Origin: JAPPLB01 sp965218555
GTDB lineage: Bacteria; Acidobacteriota; Terriglobia; Bryobacterales; UBA6623
Length of the DNA stretch: 64,000 nucleotides
Assembly: GCA_965218555.1 (NCBI GenBank)
Contig: OZ244625.1
Coordinates: 1,612,001 to 1,676,000, forward strand
Reading direction: 5' to 3'
The notes below the pieces were generated by a model. It saw only the letters and a program-made list of their open reading frames with translations. It ran no database searches and was not told the origin of the DNA. Positions 16,938-27,016 of the stretch are shown here, piece by piece. Positions within the stretch are counted from its first letter, which is position 1; each line of letters opens with the position of its first letter. The translations under genes were made by a program, and so were the position numbers.

Positions 16938-19466
16938 ATGCGTGCTCTCACTGTTTCCGCAGCTTACTTGCTCGCCCTTCTCGGCCCGCTGGCCGCTCAA
17001 GAATTGTCGCCGGAGGCGACGCGGTTCTTCGAGGAAAAGGTGCGGCCGGTGCTGCACACGAAGTGCTTGCTCTGTCACAACGACACAACGAAGATGAGCG
17101 GGCTTTCGCTCGGCGGACGGGAGAGCACGCTACAGGGCGGCATGCGTGGCCCCGCGGTTGCGCCGGGCGACCCGGAAAACAGCCTGTTGGTCGAGGCGGT
17201 TCGGCACAGCGGCGATTTGAAGATGCCGCCGACGGGCAAGCTGCCGCAAGCCGAAATCGATGCTTTGGCCCGCTGGGTGGAAATGGGACTGCCGTGGCAG
17301 GAGACGGACGCTGCGGCCGCCCCGAAGGCGGGCGCCGGCCACTGGGCTTTTCAGGCTATCGAGAAGCCCGAACCGCCTCGGATCAACAACACAGGCCGGG
17401 TTCGCAATCCGATCGACAACTTCATCCTGGCGCGCCTGGAGAAGGAAGGCATCGAGCCGTCGCCGGAAGCTGATCGAGAGACGCTGATACGCCGGGTCAG
17501 TCTCGACCTGACCGGACTCACTCCCTCGCCCCAAGAAATCGATAATTTCATCAAAGATGCGCGTCCGGATGCCTACGAGAAACTTGTCGAGCGCTTGCTG
17601 GCATCCCCCCACTACGGCGAGCGTTGGGGACGTCACTGGCTCGATCTGGCGCGATATGCCGACACCAATGGCTACAACATTGACGGCGACCGCGAGATTT
17701 GGATGTACCGCGATTGGGTGATCAACGCGCTGAACAACGACATGCCGTTCGATCAGTTCACGATCGAACAAATCGCCGGCGATCTGTTGCCGAATCCGAC
17801 CGAGCAGCAAGTCGTGGCTACGGGCTTCCATCGCAATACACTGCTGAATCTGGAAGGGGGCATCGACTTCGAACAATACCGCGTGGAAGCCGTTGTCGAC
17901 CGGGTCTCCACGACCGGGGCCGGATTTCTGGGGCTGACGCTGGGCTGCGCCCGCTGCCATTCCCACAAGTACGACCCGATTTCGCAGAAAGAGTTCTACC
18001 GGATCTACGCCTTCTTCAACAACATTGATGAGCTGAGCGGCGAGTTCAAAGATGCCGAGGGCCGTGCGCGGGCTCATGAACCAATCCTCGAGTTCGGCCG
18101 GCCTGAGGAATTCACCCGCCGCGACGCCGTGAGGCATCAGATCAAGCTGCTCGAGCAGGAACTGAAGGAATACGAGAAGTCGATCGAAGCCGGGCAGACG
18201 GCTTGGGAAGCCTCGCTCACAGAAAAGCAGATCGAGGAGATGGGGCTGCGCGTGAGGGAAGTGCTGGTTGTTCCAGCGAATGAGCGGAATGAAGAGCAGC
18301 AGCGCGCTGCCCTGAACACGTTCAAGCGGGCGGATCCGGGCTGGTTGGCTCGCAGCAAGGGGATCGCCGCCTTGCGCAAGGCCGAGCCTAAACTCAAGAG
18401 TACGCTCGTGATGCGCGAGCTGGCTGAGCCTCGCGAGGCGTATGTCCACCTTGGGGGAGATTTCCTCCGTAAGGGCGAAACGGTGGAGCCGGGCACACTC
18501 GCAGTGCTGCCGCCCTTGAGGGCCGAGGGTCGGGCGAGCCGCCTTGACTTCGCCCATTGGCTCGTCGACCCCGAGAACCCCCTGACGCCTCGCGTCACGG
18601 TAAACCGCATATGGCAACAGTATTTCGGACGAGGCATCGTCCGTACCGAGAACGATTTCGGGAGCCAGGGTTCGCCCCCATCGCATCCGGAGCTTCTCGA
18701 TTGGTTGGCATCGGAATTCATCACGGGCGGCTGGAGCATGAAGGCGATGCATCGGCTGATTGTGAGTTCCGGCAGCTATCGGCAGTCGTCCGCGGTGCGG
18801 CCCGAATTGCTGGAGCTCGACCCGGACAATCAGCTCCTGGCAAGGCAATCTCGTTTGCGGCTCGAGGCGGAGATCATCCGCGACGCGGCCCTTTCGGCGA
18901 GCGGTTTACTGACGCCCGCCATCGGAGGCCCCAGCGTATTTCCGCCGCAACCGGCCGGCGCGGGACGCGTGACCCAAGTCAATCGCAACTGGAAAGCGGA
19001 CACCGGCCCCAACCGCTTCCGTCGAGGTCTCTACACGTACTTCTGGCGTTCCGCGCCACATCCGGGGTTGATCGTCTTCGACGGGCCGGATTCGATGATG
19101 ACCTGCACGCGCCGCAACCGTTCGAACACGCCTCTGCAGGCGCTCACGCTGCTGAACGACGAAGCTCATGTCGAGTTCGCTCAAGCGCTGGCGCAGAGGG
19201 TTCTCAACGAGGCGCCCGCGTCCCGTGACGAGCGGCTGAATCATGCTTTCCGGTTGTCTCTGGGACGTGCGCCGAAAGCGAGTGAGCGGGAGCAACTCTC
19301 CGTCTTCCTGGCCAACCAACTCGACGAGTTCCGCACCCAACCCGACGAGGCCGCGTCCGTACTTCCGATGGGAGTGGACGAGGGCGCCGACGTGCCGTTG
19401 CTCGCCGCCTGGGCATCGACATCCAGAGTCTTGCTCAACCTCGACGAATTCATCACGCGAGAGTAG
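16938..19466 (+). CDS. DUF1549/DUF1553 (PSCyt1-PSCyt2-PSD1) cytochrome-like exported protein
   Basis: 842 aa with a signal peptide (LLALLGPLAAQE). Domains in order: PSCyt1-type c-haem site CLLCH (Cys43, Cys46, His47); DUF1549 from ~145 (HWAFQAIEKPEPPRI to the conserved CARCHSHKYDPI, Cys337-His341); DUF1553 from ~520 (LAHWLVDPENPLTPRVTVNRIWQ-type segment, GSPPSHPELLDWLASEF, TRRNRSNTPLQALTLLND). The family is abundant in Planctomycetes and Acidobacteria near sulfatases and glycan enzymes; its activity is unproven. An extended -10 TGATACAAT (16922-16927 core) lies just before the ATG, implying a very short leader. The TIM-barrel gene follows after 56 bp. Confidence 0.9.
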   Translation: MRALTVSAAYLLALLGPLAAQELSPEATRFFEEKVRPVLHTKCLLCHNDTTKMSGLSLGGRESTLQGGMRGPAVAPGDPENSLLVEAVRHSGDLKMPPTGKLPQAEIDALARWVEMGLPWQETDAAAAPKAGAGHWAFQAIEKPEPPRINNTGRVRNPIDNFILARLEKEGIEPSPEADRETLIRRVSLDLTGLTPSPQEIDNFIKDARPDAYEKLVERLLASPHYGERWGRHWLDLARYADTNGYNIDGDREIWMYRDWVINALNNDMPFDQFTIEQIAGDLLPNPTEQQVVATGFHRNTLLNLEGGIDFEQYRVEAVVDRVSTTGAGFLGLTLGCARCHSHKYDPISQKEFYRIYAFFNNIDELSGEFKDAEGRARAHEPILEFGRPEEFTRRDAVRHQIKLLEQELKEYEKSIEAGQTAWEASLTEKQIEEMGLRVREVLVVPANERNEEQQRAALNTFKRADPGWLARSKGIAALRKAEPKLKSTLVMRELAEPREAYVHLGGDFLRKGETVEPGTLAVLPPLRAEGRASRLDFAHWLVDPENPLTPRVTVNRIWQQYFGRGIVRTENDFGSQGSPPSHPELLDWLASEFITGGWSMKAMHRLIVSSGSYRQSSAVRPELLELDPDNQLLARQSRLRLEAEIIRDAALSASGLLTPAIGGPSVFPPQPAGAGRVTQVNRNWKADTGPNRFRRGLYTYFWRSAPHPGLIVFDGPDSMMTCTRRNRSNTPLQALTLLNDEAHVEFAQALAQRVLNEAPASRDERLNHAFRLSLGRAPKASEREQLSVFLANQLDEFRTQPDEAASVLPMGVDEGADVPLLAAWASTSRVLLNLDEFITRE

Positions 19467-19522
19467 CCGTCGGCCACGGGCGCCCCGGGCAGCCGCGCAT
19501 CGCCGCGGCATCGTTTCACATC

Positions 19523-20395
19523 ATGAAATCATCTGCCTCCGTCACACGCCGCGCCCTGCTTCAGGCAGCGGCTCTCGGTGCTGCCCGTGCGGGCTCGTCC
19601 GCGGCTGTCGAGGAGGAATGGGCCGTCAAGCCGGACGGACCCGAGTTCGGGGGTTTACGAATCGGCCTGACGACTTTCAGCACCAGGGAGCTGACGCTCG
19701 ATCAGACCATCGATCTGCTCAAGAAAACCGGCGTTCGGAATATCGCGCTGAAATATTTCCATCTGCCGCTGGACGGCACGAGAGAGGAGCGCCGGCTGAC
19801 CATCCGCAAGATCCACGATGCGGGCCTCACGCTGGCGGGCTGCGGTGTGATCGGCCTGAGTGGTGACGAGAAATCCGTCCGAGACCGCCTCGATTATGTG
19901 CAAGACATCGGCGCGCCCTCGGTCACCGCCACGACGACCGCCGAGCGGCTCGAACAGCTTGACCTCATCATCAAGGACTACGCGGATATCAAGATCGCCA
20001 TCCACACTCACGGCCCCGAAGACGACCTGGGTTATTGGCGCTGGTCGGCCGCCGAGATCATCGGCAAGATTCGACATCTCGATTCCCGCATCGGCGTCTG
20101 TGTTGACGTCGGACATACTTTCCGTGTGCCTATCGACCCCGCCGCAGCGATTCGCGCCTGCGGCGACCGGCTTTATGATGTGCACCTCAAGGATCTGAAG
20201 GAAGCCAGCCGGCGCCGGCTCGATGTCCCCGTCGGTCGCGGCGTTGTCGATATACCCGCCGTCATGCGCGCCCTGCACGATGCGAACTACCGTCATCACG
20301 TCGCGCTGGAGTACGAGGCGGAGCCCAAAGCTCCCGAGATCGGCATTGCTGAGAGCTTTGGTTACTTGCGGGGAATTCTGGGTCCGCGGGCCTGA
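19523..20395 (+). CDS. Tat-exported sugar phosphate isomerase/epimerase-like TIM-barrel protein
   Basis: 290 aa. The N-terminus has a twin-arginine signal (VTRRALLQAAALGAARAG). The rest is an AP-endonuclease-2/xylose-isomerase-like TIM barrel: GLRIGLTTFSTRELTLDQ, KIAIHTHGPEDD with metal-binding His, VCVDVGHTFRVPIDP (Asp/His), YDVHLKDLKEA and ALEYEAEP (metal Glu). Members isomerise or epimerise sugars with a divalent metal. Export suggests action on periplasmic sugars, fitting the DUF1549/DUF1553 gene directly upstream (56-bp gap). Exact substrate not recognisable. Confidence 0.85.
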   Translation: MKSSASVTRRALLQAAALGAARAGSSAAVEEEWAVKPDGPEFGGLRIGLTTFSTRELTLDQTIDLLKKTGVRNIALKYFHLPLDGTREERRLTIRKIHDAGLTLAGCGVIGLSGDEKSVRDRLDYVQDIGAPSVTATTTAERLEQLDLIIKDYADIKIAIHTHGPEDDLGYWRWSAAEIIGKIRHLDSRIGVCVDVGHTFRVPIDPAAAIRACGDRLYDVHLKDLKEASRRRLDVPVGRGVVDIPAVMRALHDANYRHHVALEYEAEPKAPEIGIAESFGYLRGILGPRA

Positions 20396-20676
20396 TCACA
20401 TACCCCGCATGGGTGAACCTCCAGGGTGACTTTGACTGCTCTCCGGAAGAGACGGGCGTCGCGGGTCGCTGCCCGGTGCAGGCTCTCTACCTGACTGCCA
20501 CTCCATCCGACTTCGCATGACGGTGCCCCCGCCTCCCGAGAACCACAGATCTCAGCCGGCCCAAATCATTACGGCCGGGATGAGAAACAGCGGTCTAACT
20601 GCAAGGTCAAGGTGTGATATCTTGGCGGTTCGTGTCGAACCCCGCGGGTTCGATATCCAGCTAGAGGGAAGGTCGG

Positions 20677-22032
20677 TTGGAGCAACGAGCACACTGGGGT
20701 TCACGGCTGGGGTTTATCCTGGCCGCCGCCGGGTCCGCCGTTGGACTCGGCAACATTTGGAAGTTTCCTTACATCACGGGTGAAAACGGCGGGGGCGCAT
20801 TCGTCGTCGTTTACTTGCTCTGTGTCGCGTTGGTCGGGCTGCCGGTGATGGTAGCCGAGGTGCTGATCGGGCGAGCGACGCAGAGCTCTCCGGTACGGGC
20901 CTTCCGCAAGCTCTCCGGCGCGGGCAGTGGTTGGATCGGAATGGGCTGGATGGGAGTGGCTTCCTCGTTTGTCATCCTCTCTTTCTATTCGGTCGTGGCC
21001 GGCTGGTCTCTCCACTACACCTATCTCTCATTGACGGGCTATCTCGCCAATCTCGAGCCGAGTCAGTTCGAGCCTTTGTTCAATTCTGCGTTCTCGTCCC
21101 CGACTCTGAATCTTGGCTGGCACGCGGTTTTCATGGGACTCACGATGGCGGTCGTGCTCGGGGGCGTCGCCAAGGGGGTCGAGCGCTGGTCGCGAATCCT
21201 GATGCCGGGCCTGTTGCTCATGATGCTGATCCTGCTCATCAACGGATTCACCCTGGACGGCTTCGGCAAGGCCGTCGATTTCATGTTCGGCTTTCGGACC
21301 GACAAGCTGACGGCGGCCGGTGCGTTGGAAGCGCTGGGCCATGCCTTCTTCAGCTTGAGTCTCGGCATGGGTGCCATGCTGACCTATGGCAGCTATCTCC
21401 GCAAAGACGATGACATCATGGGCGCTTCGATCACGATTACGGTGCTCGACACGGCCATCGCGATTGCGGCCTCGATGATTCTCTTCCCGCTCTTGTTTAC
21501 GCAAAACATGGAGGCGGCTCAAGGCCCCGGCCTCGTGTTTATCAGCATCCCGATCGCCTTCGCGCAAATGCCCGGCGGCGCGTTCCTGGCTCCGATTTTC
21601 TTCGGGTTGCTGGTTTTCGCGGCTCTCACCAGCGCCATCGCGATGCTCGAAGTCACGACATCCTCATTCATCGACGTCCAGAACTGGACGCGCAAGAAAG
21701 CGACACTGTTCGCCGGCGGCCTGATCTTCCTGATCGGCATTCCCTCGGCGTTGAGCGGCGGCACGGACTTGTTCGGTGGGGATCTCGAGGCAGTGATCGG
21801 CAAGAACTGGTTCGACTCCTTCGACTACCTGGCGACCAACTGGATGTTGCCGCTCGGCGGTCTCGGCATCGCCATCTACACGGCATGGCGCATGAACGAA
21901 GCGATCCGGCACGACCACTTTCTTGCGGGCACGAAACTTCAGGTCTTCTATAGGGCTTGGCTTCTTCTGCTGAAGTTCCTCGTGCCCGTCGGCATCATCC
22001 TGGTCTTCCTCAAAGCGGTCGGCTTGATCTAG
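20677..22032 (+). CDS. Sodium-dependent transporter, NSS (SNF) family
   Basis: 451 aa from a TTG start preceded by GGGAAGG. It is a classical bacterial neurotransmitter:sodium symporter: WGSRLGFILAAAGSAVGLGNIWKFPY in the first helix (Na+ and substrate site), NGGGAFVVVYL, then about 11 hydrophobic helices, with FFSLSLGMGAMLTYGSYL at helix 6 and the tail charged but short. Bacterial members such as LeuT and MhsT import amino acids with Na+. The 281-bp gap upstream shows no gene; it stands as a single unit convergent with the minus-strand DUF1549 gene. Confidence 0.9.
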   Translation: MEQRAHWGSRLGFILAAAGSAVGLGNIWKFPYITGENGGGAFVVVYLLCVALVGLPVMVAEVLIGRATQSSPVRAFRKLSGAGSGWIGMGWMGVASSFVILSFYSVVAGWSLHYTYLSLTGYLANLEPSQFEPLFNSAFSSPTLNLGWHAVFMGLTMAVVLGGVAKGVERWSRILMPGLLLMMLILLINGFTLDGFGKAVDFMFGFRTDKLTAAGALEALGHAFFSLSLGMGAMLTYGSYLRKDDDIMGASITITVLDTAIAIAASMILFPLLFTQNMEAAQGPGLVFISIPIAFAQMPGGAFLAPIFFGLLVFAALTSAIAMLEVTTSSFIDVQNWTRKKATLFAGGLIFLIGIPSALSGGTDLFGGDLEAVIGKNWFDSFDYLATNWMLPLGGLGIAIYTAWRMNEAIRHDHFLAGTKLQVFYRAWLLLLKFLVPVGIILVFLKAVGLI

Positions 22033-22083
22033 CGGGTTATCGACTCGTCAGACTGCCTGATCGCGGGTTGCTCCTGCAAGATT

Positions 22084-25056
22084 CTAGTCCACATAGAGGA
22101 ACTCGTTTGAGCTGATGAGCATGTGGACGAGGTTCTCCAGCGATTTTTTCGAAGCTTCTTCGGGGGCCGCGTTCGCTTTGGCGTAGTGCTGCCGTTGCGA
22201 CTCGAGGTGATCGAGGGCGATTTCGGTCTCTTGCGGTGAGGGCTTACGGGAGAAGAGCAGGCCGTAGGTCGTGTTGACCAGTCCGTGCGGATCGGACCTG
22301 TCGCCTGCCAGCGCGGCGGCCCGGCGCGCAGCCTCGCGCGCGTTCGCGGTGACGAACTCGCTGTTCATCACGGCCAGGGATTGCAGCGGCGAGGCGGAGG
22401 GGACGCGGCGCGTGCAGGCCGTATCGATGACCGGAAAATCGAAGGTGGTCAGGAAGGTCAGCGGCCAGGTGCGCCGAGCGAGCAGGTAGACGCTGCGGCG
22501 TTCCGGGCCGTTTGCGGACTCGGTGCCGGAAACGACTTGCAAGCCGTCGGGGCGGGCCGTGAGCCCGACCGCCGGTCCACCGACGGTATCGTCAAGCCGA
22601 CCGGCCACGGCGAGGATCGAGTCGCGTAACGCTTCCGCTTCCAAACGCCGCATCGGCATGCGCCACAGCAGGCGGTTGTCGAGGTCTTCGGCGGCGGCCC
22701 GTTCGCTGTTCGGGTTGCTCGATCGGCGGGAGGACTGCTGATAGACCGCCGACAACATGATCATCTTGTGCAGGCGCTTGGTTTTCCAGCCGTTCTTGAC
22801 GAAGTCAACCGCCAGCCAGTCGAGCAACTCGGGGTGAGAGGGCGGCGAGCCCATGCTGCCGAAGTTGCCCGGCGTCGCTACGATGCCGATCCCGAAATGG
22901 TGCTGCCAGATTCGGTTGACGACGACGCGCGCCGTGAGCGGATGGTTCGGGTCCGTGAGCCATTCCGCCAAGGCAAGGCGATAGCCTCCGGTCGTTCCCA
23001 CGCGGTTCGGTGAAGGCTTGGCGCTGCAATCTTGGCCCGCACCACACAAGACGGTGAGAAAGCCGGGCGTTACTTTAGGGCCGGGCGATTCCACACTGCC
23101 GCGCTGCAACAGACGAATCGTGGGCAAGCCGTCGCCGTCCCACAGAGCCTGGATCTGGTCGAGGTCGCGGCGATAGCTGTTCCAGGTGGCTACCTTCTTT
23201 TGTAGTTGCGAAAGCGCCTCCCGGTCTTCGCCGGTGATCGATTCGTCCAGTTCTTCCTCGCTGATCTTGACGAGCGGGCCGAACTTCTCGACCAGGTATT
23301 TCTGTATGTCGTCACGATCTTCGGCCTCGGTTTCAACGGCGAGCTCGGTGTCGGCTCGAACAACTTCCGGTAGTTGTTCGAGCTTCTCGGCAAGCAGACG
23401 TTCACGAAAGGGTTCGCGAATCTGCTCGATGTCTTCGGCGAGCTTGTCGACGGCCGTGTCGATCTCTTTGTTGTGGGCTTCGATCTCTTCCCGCTCGGAC
23501 TTCGACACGGTGTAATGAAGTCGTTTCTTGGGCTGGATCCAAGCCGAAGGGTTGTACGCGGCGGTGAACAAGGCAAGGAAGCGGTAGTAATCGCGTTGGG
23601 GGATGGGGTCGAACTTGTGGCTGTGACAGCGGGCACAGGTGAGTGTCATTCCCAGCGCGCTTGACGACACCTTGTCGAGAAGCCCGAACAGGGCGTCGTA
23701 ACGGTCCAGCGGACGGTCGGAGATGTCTTCGTCGGTGACATCGAGGATGGTCCGCAGATACCCGGTGGCCACGAGCGACTCGACGATCTCGGGCGTGTAG
23801 GTCGCGGCGTTTCGCCAGTCGAGCAACTCGTCGCCGGCGAACTGCTCGGTGAGAAAACGGTCCCACGGCTTGTCGTTCTCAAACGACCGGATCACGTAGT
23901 CGCGATAGCGCCACATGCCCTCGGCAAGCTGAACGAGATCCGCCTGGTAGTCTTTTCCAGTCGTGTCGACATAGCCGACGGCATCGAGCCAGTGTCGGCC
24001 CCAGCGTTCGCCATACTTGGGGGAGTCCAACAGGCGATCGATGAGCCGCTCGTAGGCGTCGGGCCTTGCGTCCTCGATGAAAGCCTGCGCGGCTTCCGGC
24101 ATGGGGGGGAGGCCCCACAGGTCGAAGTAGGCTCGCCGCAGCAGGGTCTGCCGCGAAGCCGGCGGCGACAGCTCCAGGCCACGGGCTTCTAGCGCGGAGA
24201 GGATGAATGAATCAATCGGCGTACGCACGCGGCCCTTGTTTTTGACCTTCGGCTCGCGGGCGGCGACCGGCTTTCGAAACGCCCAATACTGCCGATCCTC
24301 GGCAGTCACCTCGGGCGCTTCCGCCTCGGTGAAGCTGCGGTCGAGGGGGTTTCCCACCGCAGCGTAGTCAGCGAAGTTGCCCGCGTCGATCCACTCTCGA
24401 ATGAGTTCCAGCTCCGCTTTCTTAATCGGCTCACCCGCTCCGGCCGGGGGCATGACGCCGCTCTGAAGCTGCCGGATCAGAATGCTCTTGTCGGAAAAGC
24501 CCTCGGAGATCACCGGACCGTGCTTGCCACCCTTCAAAGCAGCGGCGAGCGAGGTCAAGTCAAGTCCCGATTGAGGGGCTTCGCCACTGTGACACGCGGT
24601 ACAACGGGCGTTGAAGATCGGCTGGATCTCTTTCTCGAAGCGGCTGATCTGCCGTCGGGCCGCTTCGGGGATCTCGTCGCCGGATTGCGATGAGTGCGCG
24701 CCGGTCTCGATCCAGCGGCGGATCGTTTCGACTTCCCTGTCGGGCACGACGCTCTTGAAGGCAGGCGGGGGCATCAAGCGCTGCGACACGAGCTGGAAGA
24801 GCCGGCTGCTGTCGGGCGAGCCTTTCTGGATGACGGGCCCGTTGTGGCTGCCTCGCAGCACGGACGACGCGGTCCGCAGGTCCATGCCGAGCTCGGGAGA
24901 ACTCTTGCCGTGGCAGGTAAAGCAGTAAGTGGAGAAGATCGGCAGGACGTCTTGCTCGAATACGGGCGTTCCAGCCGTGCTCTGCGCGCACAGGCCTACG
25001 GGAAGGAGTGCGATCCCGATCAACGCTTTGCATCGAGCGAGCATATCGATCTTCAT
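22084..25056 (-). CDS. DUF1549/DUF1553 protein with two c-type haem domains
   Basis: 990 aa with a signal peptide. Two PSCyt1 domains each carry a CxxCH site (CFTCH Cys45-His49 and CTACH Cys152-His156), followed by DUF1549 (from QYWAFRKPVAAREPK; CARCHSHKFDPI) and DUF1553 (GSMGSPPSHPELLDWLAVDF, RRVPSASPLQSLAVMNS). A coiled-coil-like charged insert lies between them (about 520-610). It is larger than the related protein at 16938 because of the duplicated haem domain. It lies 16 bp after the DUF1501 gene and is surely in its operon. The family is assumed to take part in redox-linked polymer breakdown, without direct proof. Confidence 0.9.
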   Translation of the reverse strand: MKIDMLARCKALIGIALLPVGLCAQSTAGTPVFEQDVLPIFSTYCFTCHGKSSPELGMDLRTASSVLRGSHNGPVIQKGSPDSSRLFQLVSQRLMPPPAFKSVVPDREVETIRRWIETGAHSSQSGDEIPEAARRQISRFEKEIQPIFNARCTACHSGEAPQSGLDLTSLAAALKGGKHGPVISEGFSDKSILIRQLQSGVMPPAGAGEPIKKAELELIREWIDAGNFADYAAVGNPLDRSFTEAEAPEVTAEDRQYWAFRKPVAAREPKVKNKGRVRTPIDSFILSALEARGLELSPPASRQTLLRRAYFDLWGLPPMPEAAQAFIEDARPDAYERLIDRLLDSPKYGERWGRHWLDAVGYVDTTGKDYQADLVQLAEGMWRYRDYVIRSFENDKPWDRFLTEQFAGDELLDWRNAATYTPEIVESLVATGYLRTILDVTDEDISDRPLDRYDALFGLLDKVSSSALGMTLTCARCHSHKFDPIPQRDYYRFLALFTAAYNPSAWIQPKKRLHYTVSKSEREEIEAHNKEIDTAVDKLAEDIEQIREPFRERLLAEKLEQLPEVVRADTELAVETEAEDRDDIQKYLVEKFGPLVKISEEELDESITGEDREALSQLQKKVATWNSYRRDLDQIQALWDGDGLPTIRLLQRGSVESPGPKVTPGFLTVLCGAGQDCSAKPSPNRVGTTGGYRLALAEWLTDPNHPLTARVVVNRIWQHHFGIGIVATPGNFGSMGSPPSHPELLDWLAVDFVKNGWKTKRLHKMIMLSAVYQQSSRRSSNPNSERAAAEDLDNRLLWRMPMRRLEAEALRDSILAVAGRLDDTVGGPAVGLTARPDGLQVVSGTESANGPERRSVYLLARRTWPLTFLTTFDFPVIDTACTRRVPSASPLQSLAVMNSEFVTANAREAARRAAALAGDRSDPHGLVNTTYGLLFSRKPSPQETEIALDHLESQRQHYAKANAAPEEASKKSLENLVHMLISSNEFLYVD

Positions 25057-25072
25057 CTCAGCCCCGACTCAA

Positions 25073-26512
25073 CTATGCCGCGTGCAGGTCGTTCGACACC
25101 AGATCGCCGATGACTCTGGCGCCGGTGACCGTGACGTCGGAGGGTGTTTCCATGCGTCCGCCGTGGGGATACTTCGTCCTGCGGTGATCGAGCCCGAGCT
25201 GGTGCAGGACGGTGGCGATCATGTCCGGGACGCTGACGCGATCGACAACGGATTTGTATCCGAAGTCGTCCGTCTCCCCATAGATGAGCCCCGCCTTGAA
25301 CCCTCCCCCGGCGAACCATAGCGTGAAGGCGTTGCGGTTGTGGTCGCGGCCGTCGGCGTTCTGCGTGGTTGGGAGGCGACCGAATTCACCCGTCCACATG
25401 ACGATCGTGCTATCGAGAAGGCCGCGCTCTTCGAGGTCCCGGATTAGAGCCGCGGCGCCCTGATCGGTCTCGGCCGCGATCCTGGTGAGATCCTTCTTGA
25501 GCTTGCCGTGCTGGTCCCACGGCTGGCCGGGGCGCGTGGTGACCTGTACGAACCGCACACCGGCCTCGACCAGTCGGCGCGCCATGAGACAACGCATGCC
25601 GTAGGCGCCCCGTACGGGGTCGTCGAGGGCGTAGAGCTTTCGCATCGAAGCCGGCTCATTACTGATGTCGAGGACGTCCATCGCCTCGACCTGCATGCCC
25701 GCGGCCAACTCGAAATTCTCGATTCGCGATTCCAACTCAGTCTCGCCCGGGCGGCTGTCGCTGTGCATGCGATTGAGACGCGCCAGGTAGTCGAGATTGC
25801 CTTGCTGCACCCCGGGCGGCAGCGGCTCGGGTGGCTCCAGATGGTGAACCGGCGACCCGCTCATATTGAATTCCACGCCTTGATAGAGCGCCGGCAAGTA
25901 GCCGTTGGCCCATAGCTGCTTGGCGCCGATGGTGTAGCCCTTCGGGTCGCGCAACACGACGTACGCGGGAAGGTTCTGGTTCTCGGTTCCCAGCGCGTAG
26001 CTGATCCAGGCGCCCATCACCGGCCGGCCGGGGAAGATCTTGCATGTGAGCAGCATGTTCAACCCCTCGAGGTGGTTGTTGTGCTCGGTGTGCATCGACC
26101 GGATGAAACAGAGCTTGTCGACGATCTCGGCCTGCTGCGGCAGGGCCTCGGAGATGTCCATCCCGCATTGACCGTACTTGCGAAACTCGAACGGCGTCGG
26201 CATCAGGGTGTTCTCATTGCCCGGCTGGTGGATCTCGACACCGTCGGGGTGAGGCTTACCGGCCATTTTCGCCAGCATCGGTTTCGGATCGAACAGATCC
26301 ATCTGGCTCGGGCCGCCGTTTTGAATGAGCTGGATGACGGCCTTCGCGCGGCCGGGGAAATGGCCCTTGCGGGCACGGAGGTTGTTGTAGACGGGGACGG
26401 GAGCGTTCGACGAGGCGGCTGCGCGGGAGTCCGCCAACAAGTGCGAAAGCACCACTCGGCCGAAGCCCAGGGATGTGAGATCCAAGATGCTACGGCGAGA
26501 CAAAACCGGCAT
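25073..26512 (-). CDS. DUF1501 exported protein (sulfatase-like fold)
   Basis: 479 aa. Twin-arginine-type start LSRRSILDLTSLGFGRVVLSHLL, then the DUF1501 signatures AKAVIQLIQNGGPSQMDLFDPKP, FIRSMHTEHNNHLEGLNML, GTENQNLPAYVVLRDP, IVMWTGEFGRLPTTQ and GRDHNRNAFTLWFAGGG. The fold is related to alkaline phosphatases/sulfatases. DUF1501 genes are almost always paired with DUF1549/DUF1553 genes, as here (downstream partner at 22084-25056). Probable role: an exported partner of that protein. First gene of a two-gene minus-strand operon. Confidence 0.9.
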   Translation of the reverse strand: MPVLSRRSILDLTSLGFGRVVLSHLLADSRAAASSNAPVPVYNNLRARKGHFPGRAKAVIQLIQNGGPSQMDLFDPKPMLAKMAGKPHPDGVEIHQPGNENTLMPTPFEFRKYGQCGMDISEALPQQAEIVDKLCFIRSMHTEHNNHLEGLNMLLTCKIFPGRPVMGAWISYALGTENQNLPAYVVLRDPKGYTIGAKQLWANGYLPALYQGVEFNMSGSPVHHLEPPEPLPPGVQQGNLDYLARLNRMHSDSRPGETELESRIENFELAAGMQVEAMDVLDISNEPASMRKLYALDDPVRGAYGMRCLMARRLVEAGVRFVQVTTRPGQPWDQHGKLKKDLTRIAAETDQGAAALIRDLEERGLLDSTIVMWTGEFGRLPTTQNADGRDHNRNAFTLWFAGGGFKAGLIYGETDDFGYKSVVDRVSVPDMIATVLHQLGLDHRRTKYPHGGRMETPSDVTVTGARVIGDLVSNDLHAA

Positions 26513-26777
26513 GCTCTCTCCTCTTCAATTCATCTCGAAGCCCACTAACACCCAGCGGCGCGGCCTCGGATTTCGGAGTGCTCCATCTCCCGACCAACTC
26601 GCACGTCACGATTCTACCGAAACTGGCTGGCTCTTGATAGTCTCCTCCTCCCGTTTTGCTGACCGGCTGTACCACCGTGAAGTACGGGATCTGGGCCGGT
26701 TTTCGAGGTAGCTGGTCGCCCTCTGAGCAGGAGGCATCGTCGACAGTTGTTTTCGACGGGAGCAAACAGACATCAAA

Positions 26778-26989
26778 GTGAACCGGACAGGGTCTCATGG
26801 AAGTCGTCTCGGGCCTGCCCTTGGTCTGTTTCTGCTCACCTTCACGGCCTCGGTTTTGCAGGGTGGTGAACTGCGCGTGTTGGCCGCCCGGCCGTGAAGA
26901 TCACCCTCGGGCCGGGCATCCCTATGGCTGCATATTACCGCGTCCGCCTCAATGAAGGTGCACATGACGTTCGCTTCGTACGACGCTAA
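26778..26989 (+). pseudogene. 5' remnant of an exported protein with neutral-ceramidase-like N-terminus
   Basis: From a GTG at 26778 the frame gives a signal peptide (LGPALGLFLLTFTASVLQGG) then ELRVLAARP and a stop at 26895. The next frame continues with AVKITLGPGIPMAAYYRVRL and stops at 26987. Joined, they resemble the start of exported proteins reading 'LRVGAAKVxITPPxGIPMAGYY', for example neutral/alkaline ceramidase-like proteins common in Acidobacteria. Only about 65 codons remain, so the gene was frameshifted and cut off before the sulfatase gene at 27017. The family assignment is tentative; that it is a broken gene start is more secure. Confidence 0.45.
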
Positions 26990-27016
26990 CGTCCTCTGAT
27001 TCCCGGCGCCTGACTT

